Source of the DNA: Lysinibacillus sp. KCTC 33748
GTDB taxonomy: Bacteria; Bacillota; Bacilli; Bacillales_A; Planococcaceae
NCBI RefSeq assembly: GCF_002237755.1
Contig: NZ_MWSJ01000019.1
Location: forward strand, 32,318-96,317
DNA: 64,000 nt
Reading direction: 5' to 3'
The notes beneath the pieces were generated by a model. The model ran no database searches and was not told the DNA's origin. It worked only from the letters and a program-made list of their open reading frames with translations. Shown piece by piece: positions 17,203 through 25,632 of this stretch (positions are counted from its first letter, which is position 1; every line of letters begins with the position of its first letter). The position numbers were made by a program, and so were the translations under genes.

Positions 17203-17227
17203 TGGTATAATAATCTTCCGAAGGAAG
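17203..17227 (+). promoter_or_regulatory. Extended -10 promoter with an adjacent dyad
   Basis: TGGTATAAT (extended -10) lies 87 bp before the 865-aa gene. Immediately downstream CTTCC-GAA-GGAAG forms a dyad over the predicted start of transcription, a plausible operator. No good -35 is visible, as is usual for extended -10 promoters. Confidence 0.5.
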
Positions 17228-17297
17228 CATTTAGTTCTTAGTAGATAGAGAAGTGTGTATGTATTGCTTAGGATTCTGCTGTTAATAAGTACTCCTT

Positions 17298-19895
17298 TTG
17301 ATTTCTATAATAAAAGTCGCATATAAACCTCCAGGAGAAGTGAGTGAATCGAAAATGTCATCATTGAATCAAAATATACAAACATTAAATAAACTTGTTT
17401 ACAGTCAACTTAATGAAATAATAAAAATGCTTGATAAAAAATTTAATCTAAGGCTTTACTCTATTGTATTGGATAAAAAAAACAGTTGCAAAGAAATATA
17501 TAGATTGAAAAAAAATATTACATCATTTAATAATATTGGAGAGCCAGAGATTAGTCAGGACAATCTTAAAGAATTAAATTATATATTTAAGGAATTGCGC
17601 TTAGATGCATCTTTTAAAGAAAAAGAATTGAAGACAGAATTCAAAGATTATTTAAATCGTCAAAAATTTCTGAGCTCGATAAATAATTCACAACAAATAT
17701 TAAATGAATCTCAAGAAAATGAAAAGTTAAGTACTGTTGAAGTAGTTAATAAGACGTCAACCTTTATGCAAGAAGATAATTCAAGAATTTTGTATATGAA
17801 TAGCTATGAAAAAGAATTTGGGGATGTAATTTATATAATTGAAATCAGAAGTGTAGATATAGAAACTATTGATTTATTCTACAAATATCCTGACTTGAGC
17901 TTCTTAAGAATGGTTTTAGATTATTATTTTATTGATTACTTTATTGAGAATCAAAATGATATGTTAAATATGAGTGGAAATAATACAAACAAAAAATATA
18001 ACGAAGACAGTGTTCACTTTAATAGAAGAATAACGAGACTATATTTTGGAAAAATACAAGAAATATTACTAAAAAAAAGTGAGATTAAAGAAATAATACC
18101 TGTATTTGATGTTGAATTGAATAATCAATATTATTTTTATGATATGTTAGAAAAAATTGATGATATTTCAAATCTTACATACGAAGGTAGTAACCCGTTT
18201 GGATCCATCTTATTTCTTAATAGAGAAGTGCTATCCAGCGATAATAATCCAATTGTTTATACTATTAAGTTTCAAGACAATTTAATTGCACTAAATGATG
18301 CAAAATTAATAAGAAAATTACTTGAATTGACCAATAATGAAAAAGATCTTTATTTAATTTCTGATCATGAAACGATTTATGGTTTAGGAAAAATAAATTG
18401 GAGTCAAATAGATGATTATATTTTGCTAAGGGTAGATTTCAAAGGGGTATCTAAATATAATATTAACCTAATAACAACTAAAGAAAATGGATCAAGCAAT
18501 GGGGATATAGCGGTTAAAAACGGAAGGAAAACATGTCAAATAAATAGGGATTTAGAAATTATTGATAAAAATCTTTTAAAAGTATCTTTTAAAAGCCCTT
18601 TAATCGGAGGAGATGGTTTTACTAGTGAAAAATTCAAAAGACTTCTAAAAGATGGAAAATTCCATATGGATGGAGATGTAATTGAATATCTTGAACAAGT
18701 AGTATTGAACGCTAAAGAACAAAAACATGGAACAATGGTAGTAATTACTGACTATGAAACTGCTGTTTCTGAACTGAAAACACTGAAAAAGCAGTCAATT
18801 CCGATAGAATCTAAACAAAAACAAATTATACCAGAATACATTGAATATCTTACATCTATAGATGGAGCGATATATTTTGATACGAACGGTAAATGTCACG
18901 CAATAGGTGTAATCTTAGATGGAATTGCCAAAGAAAATATAGGTGACGCTAGTAGAGGAGCGAGATATAATTCTGCATATCGTTATTTAGAAAAAATTAA
19001 AGGATTAAATAAAAAATGCATAATTGTTATCATTTCAGAAGATGGCATGGTAAATCTAATACCTGAGTCAGATGACGAAGAAAAAATATTTGCTTTATTG
19101 CAACAGGTGGTTGATTTAATAAATGAAAATAAAGACAAAGAAAAAATAGAAATTGAACTCAATGAAATAGAAGAAATAATAAATAATGATGATAATACTG
19201 ATTATCAAATATTTTTTAAAGTAGCAGAGGTTTATCGTGGTATGGATAATTACGAAAAGGCCATTAAGTATTACGAAAAGGGAATGTCAGTTGCTGATGG
19301 AATCATTATTTTAGTTAAAAATTATAGATACTGGGCTAAATTGCATTTCGATTATGCTAGAGAAACAAAAAATAAGGAACAGCGAATCCATAATTATGAA
19401 GAAGCTAAAATTATTTTTGATGAATATCTAGTTAAAGCAAATGAGAATGAGTTAAATTTACATGATTATAACGACTGTGCACTCGTTTATAAATTTCTGG
19501 GTGACAATGATACAACAGAAAAGTTAAGAACGACATTTCATCAAAAGGCTCACCTCAATTATTCCAAAGCTATTGAAGTTTCCGATTCTAAAGATATCGG
19601 TAATGCATCTCTTTTTTTTAATCGATCGAATGTTCGTAAGGAAATGGGAATGTTTAAAGAATCTCTAGAAGACTTAATTACGGCCGAGTTCATAAAGTCG
19701 AGTGAAGTTTATATTAATAGTTTTATGGATTTAATTCAAAGTAACAATGAATGGATAGATTATTGTATTCAAATCATAAATAAGAAAAGAGATAATGATT
19801 TAAAAGGTGAAAATTTAATTAAGAAACTCAGAGAATATGGAGATAGCATTAGAGAACAAAGTCCCGAAATTGCTGCATCGTTTGAAAATCTTTAA
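17298..19895 (+). CDS. Sensor protein with DisA_N-like diadenylate-cyclase domain and TPRs
   Basis: 865 residues. Residues 1-470 are a large unassigned sensor region. Residues about 475-595 match the DAC (DisA_N) fold: HGTMVVIT (477-484), SIDGAIYFDTNGKCHAIGVIL with the metal-binding DGA at 522-524, GARYNSA at 554-560 in place of the canonical G-T-R-H-R, and CIIVIISEDGMV. Residues about 635-840 look like tetratricopeptide repeats (YEKAIKYYEKGMSVADG). DAC enzymes make c-di-AMP; here the RHR motif reads RYN, so activity or product may differ. Its own promoter, terminators on both sides and lower GC mark it as prophage cargo. I infer a signalling or defence role. TTG start without a clear ribosome site. 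Confidence 0.7.
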   Translation: MISIIKVAYKPPGEVSESKMSSLNQNIQTLNKLVYSQLNEIIKMLDKKFNLRLYSIVLDKKNSCKEIYRLKKNITSFNNIGEPEISQDNLKELNYIFKELRLDASFKEKELKTEFKDYLNRQKFLSSINNSQQILNESQENEKLSTVEVVNKTSTFMQEDNSRILYMNSYEKEFGDVIYIIEIRSVDIETIDLFYKYPDLSFLRMVLDYYFIDYFIENQNDMLNMSGNNTNKKYNEDSVHFNRRITRLYFGKIQEILLKKSEIKEIIPVFDVELNNQYYFYDMLEKIDDISNLTYEGSNPFGSILFLNREVLSSDNNPIVYTIKFQDNLIALNDAKLIRKLLELTNNEKDLYLISDHETIYGLGKINWSQIDDYILLRVDFKGVSKYNINLITTKENGSSNGDIAVKNGRKTCQINRDLEIIDKNLLKVSFKSPLIGGDGFTSEKFKRLLKDGKFHMDGDVIEYLEQVVLNAKEQKHGTMVVITDYETAVSELKTLKKQSIPIESKQKQIIPEYIEYLTSIDGAIYFDTNGKCHAIGVILDGIAKENIGDASRGARYNSAYRYLEKIKGLNKKCIIVIISEDGMVNLIPESDDEEKIFALLQQVVDLINENKDKEKIEIELNEIEEIINNDDNTDYQIFFKVAEVYRGMDNYEKAIKYYEKGMSVADGIIILVKNYRYWAKLHFDYARETKNKEQRIHNYEEAKIIFDEYLVKANENELNLHDYNDCALVYKFLGDNDTTEKLRTTFHQKAHLNYSKAIEVSDSKDIGNASLFFNRSNVRKEMGMFKESLEDLITAEFIKSSEVYINSFMDLIQSNNEWIDYCIQIINKKRDNDLKGENLIKKLREYGDSIREQSPEIAASFENL

Positions 19896-20080
19896 TTAGT
19901 TGTTATAAAAGATAAAATAAGTAATTTTCTAAAAGTTTGAAGGAAATTAAAAGTTGATGGATATGGTAGATGAGATAATTAAGCATAATGAGTAATTTGT
20001 GTTTTAAACATAGTGTTGGATATTACTAGAATTGATAAACTATATTATGAGTTTAATAGCAGCCTTTACGGAAAATACCG

Positions 20081-20128
20081 GAGGCACTAACAGACAGGTA
20101 ATGACCTGTTTTGTTGGTGCCTCTTTTT
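20081..20128 (+). terminator. Large terminator after the DAC-like gene
   Basis: GAGGCACTAACA pairs with TGTTGGTGCCTC, with ACAGGT/ACCTGT nested inside, followed by TTTTTATTTTATT. The rest of 19896-20080 is AT-rich and holds nothing I can support. Confidence 0.85.
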
Positions 20129-20151
20129 ATTTTATTAATGGGGTAGAGGAC

Positions 20152-20246
20152 ATGAGTACGATACAGAGTTAGTACAAAAGGGGTTAAGCAAAGAAGCTAA
20201 TGCGCAAGCGTCAAAAAGACGCCAACCTAAAGTTATAAATGAGTAA
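20152..20246 (+). pseudogene. Very small phage gene, apparently frameshifted
   Basis: ATG 20152 behind GTAGAGG reads only 6 codons. One base added after the second codon would open a 31-residue frame that reads MS-YDTELVQKGLSKEANAQ and ends at 20246. A small lesion in a short gene is plausible, but so is chance. Confidence 0.3.
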
Positions 20247-20277
20247 AGGGAGCATTTAGACAGAAAGGGGATTGTTA

Positions 20278-20828
20278 ATGAAAGTTGTTCAACCAATACG
20301 TGATCCAGAAAAGGTAAATGCAATGCTTCAATATTTAAAAAGCATGAATGAAAGAGACTATATGCTGTTCTACATTGGGATAAGCGCTGGGCTTCGAATA
20401 TCAGACATGTTACAGCTCCGCAAAGAGGATGTTACGCTCATATAGACATCGTAGAAAAAAAGACAAATAAACCTAAGCGATTTACGTTACCTCCATATAT
20501 AAGGAAAGATGTTCAACGATATATTCAAAGTTTGAGCGAAGGTGAGTATCTTTTTAGAAGTCGACAAGGGGACAATCGACCAATTGACAGATCAACAGCC
20601 TATAGAATCTTACGAAAAGCAGCAGAGGAATGTGGAATTAGAGAAATGGGGACTCATACATTACGTAAAACATTTGGTTATCATTTCTATTTAAAGTCAA
20701 AAGACATAGTGGCATTACAAGCTTTATTCAATCACTCTTCACCTGAAACAACATTGAGATATGTAGGAATCAATCAAGATGTATTGGATAAAGCAATGGA
20801 CAATTTTAAACCTGATTGGGTGAAGTGA
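20278..20828 (+). pseudogene. Second tyrosine recombinase, frameshifted
   Basis: Catalytic-domain-only tyrosine recombinase of 183 codons if one base is restored near 20431-20436. The first frame (20278-20445) holds the catalytic Arg in GISAGLRISDMLQLRKEDV. The second holds HTLRKTFGYH, LFNHSSPETT and the Tyr in LRYVGINQ. Between them GTTACGCTCATATAG hits a stop, while the other frame reads AHIDIVEKKTNKPKRF. Short XerC/D-like proteins at this place, before the ArpU-like regulator, are common in Firmicute prophages. Broken by a real deletion or by a read error. Confidence 0.75.
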
Positions 20829-20987
20829 TTAAACAATTTCTTTTTTATTTATACAGTACAACATAAAAAAGAGTGCCGTGCACTCATATTGATAAGTAGG
20901 TTAAAGCATTGATAATACAGGGTTTGTGATAAAGGGCGAGTGCACCAGTCTATTTATTGAAGTGCGGTAGAGGGGGCAAAAGTAAGA

Positions 20988-21281
20988 ATGACCATAGATG
21001 AAGCAAGAGAGCAAATAAAGAGGTTAGAGGACTATATCGAAATGGTTGAAGGGTATGTTCCAGAAACGTTTGAGCAACATGCTATTAAGCTTTATGTCTT
21101 GCATGAACATGTAGCAAGAGTTGCTAAAATGTTGAATGAATTAGGTTTTCGTATTGGTAAACGGAAAGTAATTGGAACGGATGTATCGGATATTTTAAGG
21201 GACAAGCCAACAGATGAATTACACGAACTAGCGTTGAAGCTATTTAAACAAAACAAGAAAATGGTTAAGGGGCGAGTATAA
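20988..21281 (+). CDS. Phage protein before the late regulator, unknown
   Basis: 97 residues, highly charged and helical (EQIKRLEDYIEMVEGY, later LNELGFRIGKRKV). AGAGGGGGC upstream of ATG. It ends directly against the ArpU-like gene, so the two are co-translated. No family recognised. Confidence 0.6.
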   Translation: MTIDEAREQIKRLEDYIEMVEGYVPETFEQHAIKLYVLHEHVARVAKMLNELGFRIGKRKVIGTDVSDILRDKPTDELHELALKLFKQNKKMVKGRV

Positions 21282-21698
21282 ATGAAGATCATGAAGAACT
21301 ATGCGGATTTATTACGCATTATAGATATTGTAAAAGCAGAAATTGAAATGCTGGAGGTTGATAAAGAATATTGGATTGGCAAGAATGAGCATTTACCATT
21401 TTCCTCAATAGGTGCAGATAAGTATGGTCTTGATGTTGCATCGCAGCGTACCGATCGTTTGAATGGACGTATAGTTTCACTTGAAGAAAAGTTAGAACAT
21501 TATCAAGCTATTGAAAAAGAGATTCGTGAAAACGTGGAGAAGCTAGAAGGCTTAGAATATAAAATTGCTAAATTACGTTTTATTGATGGTATGACATATC
21601 AAGAGATTGCTGATAAGTTAGGATATTCTTACGGCTATATTCGTAAGGTAGTGTCACAAGGTAACAAAGAGGTAACACCAACACTTGTCAAAGCGTGA
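21282..21698 (+). CDS. ArpU/sigma-70 region 4-like late regulator
   Basis: 138 residues: a long coiled coil (about 15-95) and a C-terminal HTH of the sigma-70 region 4 type (LEYKIAKLRFIDGMTYQEIADKLGYSYGYIRKVVSQG). Proteins of this type, encoded last in the early region, turn on late phage genes. Its place right before the cassette array and the packaging genes fits. ATG start. Confidence 0.75.
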   Translation: MKIMKNYADLLRIIDIVKAEIEMLEVDKEYWIGKNEHLPFSSIGADKYGLDVASQRTDRLNGRIVSLEEKLEHYQAIEKEIRENVEKLEGLEYKIAKLRFIDGMTYQEIADKLGYSYGYIRKVVSQGNKEVTPTLVKA

Positions 21699-21767
21699 TA
21701 TATTTACAGATGAAGAAACAGGCAATACCAACTAAATAGACGTTTGCGGAAACGTCAACACTACAAA

Positions 21768-21796
21768 AGCAACATCTAACAAGGTGTGGCTTTTTA
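21768..21796 (+). terminator. Cassette-type terminator 1
   Basis: AGCAACATCT pairs with AGGTGTGGCT (loop AACA, G-U pairs allowed), then TTTTTAT. First of seven related terminators. A second hairpin GACGTTT/AAACGTC lies at 21739-21756. Confidence 0.8.
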
Positions 21797-21862
21797 TAAT
21801 GATTGTAGCCAGTATTATTTCTCCGTGGTAATATAATCCTAGAGAATTTTGGGGGAATTATA

Positions 21863-22603
21863 ATGAAGAAAGTCTTGGAAGTTATACTCTGTTTCTTTGT
21901 AGGAGTATTTTTATTTGGAATTTTTGCAATCACTTTTCAAGTAATAGGAGGAGATAGTACTAATAAAGCTGCTATAATAGGTGGAGTATTAAGTATGCTG
22001 GGGGGCGCAATAGGGGCATTCGGTGCTTATTTTATTGCGAGATGGCAAATGAATGTCTTATTAGAAAGGCAATACGAGAAAGAAAAAAATAAATTAGCTT
22101 GGGAAATTAGGGTAAATAAAAAATTAGAGGTAGTACAAATTCTAAATAACAAAATCAATGATTTAGATTTATTTTGGAAGGAATATACAAGTCATAGTGT
22201 AGATTTGGGATTATTCTTGGAAAGAATAATTGCTGAGGATCCTGAAATTAAAGAAATAGAATTGTCACGAGATAATTTAAATAAAGGTATGAAATTTATA
22301 GAGAAATTAACAGATTTTGTATTTGCATTTAAAATATTTTTCTCTTATAAATCTTTTTACAGTGAAGATTTTCTAAGTTTATTAAATGAAATCGAAGATG
22401 ATTTAATTGAATCTTATACAATTATTATAGAACTTATACCACATGATCATTTGAAAATAGAATACTCTACCGAAGAATTCTTTAATAACTGGTTTGAGGA
22501 AAAGGCTGAACTAGATAAAGAGATTCATGAGTTGAATTCTAAGTTTAATGAACTATTGGAACATCTTATCAGCGAAATATCCGAGATGTTACCAAGTGAG
22601 TAA
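21863..22603 (+). CDS. Two-TM membrane protein with cytosolic coiled coil (cassette 1)
   Basis: 246 residues. TM1 covers about 5-28, TM2 about 38-58 with the glycine-rich IIGGVLSMLGGAIGAFGAYFIARWQ, then a long charged helical tail inside the cell. The same IIGG-GGAIGA-AY-IAR signature occurs in the protein at 26169-26951, so they are paralogues in one locus. A near-consensus TATAAT lies at 21830. Function unknown; superinfection exclusion or a membrane effector is a reasonable guess from architecture and place. Confidence 0.6.
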   Translation: MKKVLEVILCFFVGVFLFGIFAITFQVIGGDSTNKAAIIGGVLSMLGGAIGAFGAYFIARWQMNVLLERQYEKEKNKLAWEIRVNKKLEVVQILNNKINDLDLFWKEYTSHSVDLGLFLERIIAEDPEIKEIELSRDNLNKGMKFIEKLTDFVFAFKIFFSYKSFYSEDFLSLLNEIEDDLIESYTIIIELIPHDHLKIEYSTEEFFNNWFEEKAELDKEIHELNSKFNELLEHLISEISEMLPSE

Positions 22604-22680
22604 TAATGACAAACTTTAAAACTGATTAAGATCGAAACAGTAAATAGATGTGATTTTTGTTTTTCTTCATATTTCTTATA

Positions 22681-22709
22681 ATTACAATCTATCCCATTTA
22701 TCCTATGAT
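22681..22709 (+). promoter_or_regulatory. Cassette promoter (zinc-ribbon gene)
   Basis: ATTACA, a 17-bp spacer, TATGAT. The spacer and its downstream flank (CCCATTTATCCTATGATA...GGAGGTG) match the promoter at 24016-24044. Confidence 0.65.
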
Positions 22710-22733
22710 ATAGGTAGATGGGAGGTGAATAGT

Positions 22734-22976
22734 TTGAGTAAGGAAAAGGTTATATCAATGTCGGAAGATAAGGGTACAAATTCTAACTACTGTGATTGCG
22801 GAAATAAATTAAGTTACCAATCAGAGTGGTCTAGGTTATCTGATTCGTACGATAGTAATACTCCATCGTATGATTTAATATATCAACGAATATACAAAGA
22901 GGATCGCGAGCCGAAATATGTTTGCGATAAATGCGGAACACGCGTATTTGTTGTTCCTGATTACGCTTTAAAATAA
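22734..22976 (+). CDS. Small zinc-ribbon protein (cassette 2)
   Basis: 80 residues from TTG 22734, which has GGGAGGTG at the right distance; the ATG at 22650 lies upstream of the promoter. Two Cys pairs, CDCG near residue 22 and CDKCG near residue 65, would form a zinc ribbon. No catalytic motif. Function unknown. Confidence 0.55.
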   Translation: MSKEKVISMSEDKGTNSNYCDCGNKLSYQSEWSRLSDSYDSNTPSYDLIYQRIYKEDREPKYVCDKCGTRVFVVPDYALK

Positions 22977-22988
22977 CTCACGAAGAAA

Positions 22989-23018
22989 AGTCACACTCAC
23001 AATGAGTTGTGGCTTTTT
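22989..23018 (+). terminator. Cassette-type terminator 2
   Basis: AGTCACACTC pairs with GAGTTGTGGCT (one bulge), then TTTTTATT. A second hairpin, GAGGCTAC/GTAGTCTC with a T-rich tail, follows at 23061-23095. Confidence 0.8.
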
Positions 23019-23068
23019 ATTATGCCTTGAGGGGGTAGATTATTTCGCAAACAAGCATGAGAGGCTAC
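23011..23068 (+). repeat. 58-bp direct repeat, copy 1 (copy 2 at 26041-26098)
   Basis: Identical to 26041-26098 except for one base (A/C). It begins at GGCTTTTTATTATGCC inside the terminator and ends at GAGAGGCTAC. The two copies enclose the cassettes between 23.07 and 26.04 kb. Confidence 0.95.
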
Positions 23069-23168
23069 TAAATTGGTAGTCTCTTTATAATTTTTTAGTG
23101 ACTTTCCTAATACTTTAATTTATCCTTAAAAAAGGATTATTGACTAACATTAGGAAAGTGGGATTAAA

Positions 23169-23975
23169 TTGTTTAAATGGATTGAAAAGAAAGATTTATT
23201 TTATTGGCTTCTCTTTGTAATAATGATTTACTTACTGTCGTCAGATATTGGACAGTACGATCGTTTTTTATTAGATAATTGGGCTTTTGCTGGAACGATT
23301 GTTTCGATTATTTTAGCTGTTATTGCCATTTTATATACATTTGATCAAAGTTCTACTACAGTAGCTTCAACTAAGAAGCTTGAAGATTCTGCAGATAGAG
23401 TTGAGGCAGCAACAAAAGAACTTGAAGGTAACAATATTAGAATAGTTGTAGATGATTTAGAAGATCGACTGAATAAAATTCTCCGAGAAGTGAAACAAGG
23501 AATTCAAGATGACATTAATGAAAATATCACAAATCCATTAAGAGACCTTGTAAATTTAGGGAAAGCAACTTCATTTGATAAAAATTTCAATATACTTTCA
23601 GATGAAGATTGGAAAAAGTATATATATAATAATATTGTTAAAGAAGATATAAGTACAGAAGGTGTAACAATATTATACGTTTATTATTTATATGTAAATG
23701 ATAAAATATATTCCCACGAAAAAACAAAAAAGATGTTAGAGAGTATCGGATATGAAAAAAGTCTTATTTTGCTTGGATGTGGAGTTTTGCAAGGCCAAGT
23801 TAGATTATTAGCTTCTTTAAATGTGTTGGAATACGCTAAATTCGATGAAGATACACAGGTTGGTAAATTTACTAAATTAAACGAAATGTTGAAAAATGAA
23901 ATTGAAATGATTGTTAATAAAAAAGAAGAAAAAGTAATACGATTGATGGAAAAATTTGATGATTTATTTAAATGA
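23169..23975 (+). CDS. Two-TM membrane protein with coiled coil (cassette 3)
   Basis: 268 residues: TM1 about 10-27, TM2 about 38-58 (FAGTIVSIILAVIAILYTF), a coiled coil about 65-130 and an alpha-helical C-terminal domain (about 150-268) that includes VTILYVYYLYVNDKIY. No enzyme motif seen. TTG start behind AGGAAAGTGG. Same overall plan as the cassette 1 and 6 proteins but no clear sequence match to them. Confidence 0.55.
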   Translation: MFKWIEKKDLFYWLLFVIMIYLLSSDIGQYDRFLLDNWAFAGTIVSIILAVIAILYTFDQSSTTVASTKKLEDSADRVEAATKELEGNNIRIVVDDLEDRLNKILREVKQGIQDDINENITNPLRDLVNLGKATSFDKNFNILSDEDWKKYIYNNIVKEDISTEGVTILYVYYLYVNDKIYSHEKTKKMLESIGYEKSLILLGCGVLQGQVRLLASLNVLEYAKFDEDTQVGKFTKLNEMLKNEIEMIVNKKEEKVIRLMEKFDDLFK

Positions 23976-24015
23976 TAAACTATTCAATAGTTTATTATCT
24001 TTATATTTCATGTAA

Positions 24016-24044
24016 TGACAATTCATTCCATTTATCTTATGATA
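24016..24044 (+). promoter_or_regulatory. Cassette promoter (two-TM gene)
   Basis: ATGACA, a 17-bp spacer (containing CCATTTATCT), TATGAT. Related in sequence to the promoter at 22681-22709, not just in consensus. Confidence 0.65.
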
Positions 24045-24067
24045 ATAGTACATAGGAGGTGTATGAA

Positions 24068-24466
24068 ATGCCAAGTATCAGTCGTAAGTATGGTAAAAAT
24101 TTGTTTAATATTAGTGAAATTATGGAACAATATAAGGATGTAAAGTCCTTAGAAATATTAAATGCTAATGAATTAGATATAATGATTAGTACAACAGAAT
24201 ATGAAATTCAAAGAGCAACATCTAATAAGGGTTTATTTTTATCAACTTTAAGTATTGTATTTGCTTTATTACTTGTATTAGTGACGAATTTCGTGAACAT
24301 TGGGCCAAAATCTACATATACTGTGACAAATTCTACTGTGCCAACATTTGTATTGATTATTACATATGTAATTTTAATGATAGTTTATTATTTTGTTACA
24401 GTGAATAATATTAAAAAAAATTACGATTATTTAAATAAACTTAGGTTTGTAAGAGAAAATAAGTAA
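24068..24466 (+). CDS. Small two-TM protein (cassette 4)
   Basis: 132 residues from ATG 24068 (AGGAGG at 24055-24060). A cytosolic N-terminal domain (about 1-55) is followed by two membrane helices (GLFLSTLSIVFALLLVLVTNFV and VPTFVLIITYVILMIVYYFVTV) and a short charged tail. The layout recalls two-TM effectors of nucleotide-signalled defence systems such as SLATT proteins, but I see no diagnostic motif. Function unknown. Confidence 0.5.
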   Translation: MPSISRKYGKNLFNISEIMEQYKDVKSLEILNANELDIMISTTEYEIQRATSNKGLFLSTLSIVFALLLVLVTNFVNIGPKSTYTVTNSTVPTFVLIITYVILMIVYYFVTVNNIKKNYDYLNKLRFVRENK

Positions 24467-24478
24467 TTAATTACACAG

Positions 24479-24507
24479 AGTCACATCTAACAAGGTGTGG
24501 CTTTTTA
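24479..24507 (+). terminator. Cassette-type terminator 3
   Basis: AGTCACATCT pairs fully with AGGTGTGGCT (loop AACA), then TTTTTATT. The best example of the family. Confidence 0.85.
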
Positions 24508-24597
24508 TTCTTGCTAATTACTTTTGTTTATCCTCCGAATCATTTACAATATTCATTGTAAAAATAGTTAATTTTAGGATAAAAGGAGTAGATACAT

Positions 24598-25422
24598 ATG
24601 CAAGTATTTTTAAGTTGGTCAGGTAAAGAAAGTAAGCAGTTGGCTGCAATTTTTAAAGAATGGTTACCAAACGTGCTACAATTTGTAGAACCGTATATGT
24701 CAGCCAAAGATATTTCTTTTGGAGAGAGATGGAATAACAATATTACAGGAAATCTCCAAGAATCTTCATATGGATTAATTTTTGTCACACCTTCAAATAT
24801 TAATGCTCCATGGATCAATTTCGAAGCAGGTGCTTTATCTAAAACGTTAGATTCTAAAGTTGTACCAATTTTGTATAATGCAAACGTTATGATGTTAAAT
24901 GAAGGACCGTTGAAACAATTTCAATCTGCCACAAACTTGGATAGAGAAAATGTATTTGGTTTATTAAAAAGTATAAATAATGCTAATGAACAAGGGAGTC
25001 TAGATGAAAGTAGACTAGTCAAGGCATTTGATATGTGGTGGGGGGATTTGGAGAAATCGATAAATGAGATAGTTGAAGAGACAATATCAGAAGATACTTC
25101 AAATGCCGAAGAGCCTAGTGAGAAAGAAATATTAAGTGTTATTTATTCGAAATTAACTGAGCAAGAAAAACTACTCAAAATGAACCGAAACCTTACAAGT
25201 CATGATTTTAGTCAAGAAATGGATATAAATGTCCTTCTAGACTTAGAAAATGGGTTAGTGGCTCTTGAAATGTGTGTAAACGAAATAAACGAAGGTGCTT
25301 ATGACGATGGAGTTAAATTATTTGTAAAGAATGGATCCAAAAATTTAAGTAAAGCTATATCTTATCTTAAAAGAAGATTTAGATTTAATGAATTAAAAGA
25401 TATACCAAAACCAAATCGATGA
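24598..25422 (+). CDS. TIR-domain protein (cassette 5)
   Basis: 274 residues. The TIR domain (about 1-150) starts with QVFLSWSGKESKQLA, contains the MSAKDISFGERWNNNI loop, and has WINFEAGALSK with Glu76 at the position of the NADase catalytic glutamate. A helical C-terminal domain (about 170-274) of unknown fold follows. Bacterial TIR proteins either consume NAD or make cyclic ADP-ribose signals in anti-phage defence (Thoeris and others). No ThsA-like partner lies beside it. ATG start; its promoter region contains the shared TTTATCCT motif. TIR identity is strong; the defence role is inferred. Confidence 0.8.
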   Translation: MQVFLSWSGKESKQLAAIFKEWLPNVLQFVEPYMSAKDISFGERWNNNITGNLQESSYGLIFVTPSNINAPWINFEAGALSKTLDSKVVPILYNANVMMLNEGPLKQFQSATNLDRENVFGLLKSINNANEQGSLDESRLVKAFDMWWGDLEKSINEIVEETISEDTSNAEEPSEKEILSVIYSKLTEQEKLLKMNRNLTSHDFSQEMDINVLLDLENGLVALEMCVNEINEGAYDDGVKLFVKNGSKNLSKAISYLKRRFRFNELKDIPKPNR

Positions 25423-25478
25423 AAATTATTTCTAAATGAAATCTACAGGAGTAAATATATATCCTTACAAAGAGATTA

Positions 25479-25505
25479 AGTCACATCCTAAGATGTGGCT
25501 TTTTA
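25479..25505 (+). terminator. Cassette-type terminator 4
   Basis: AGTCACATC pairs with GATGTGGCT (loop CTAA), then TTTTTATTATGCC, which is the start of the repeated segment. Confidence 0.85.
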
Positions 25506-25632
25506 TTATGCCTAAAGGAAGGAGGAAGGGAATAGTGACTAAATTATTGTTGCTTCTTCTATATTTGATTAAGCAGGGTTCTAATAGGTATTAGAACAAG
25601 TAATTACAAAAACACTCAAAGGAGAAGGATAA

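Noticed and set aside
24598..25422. Thoeris defence system
   Set aside because: A TIR protein is present, but no ThsA (SLOG/sirtuin or macro) gene is adjacent, so the system cannot be named.
17298..25422. CBASS operon
   Set aside because: The cyclase-like gene is of the DAC fold, not CD-NTase, and no Cap2/Cap3/HORMA genes or operon structure link it with the effectors.
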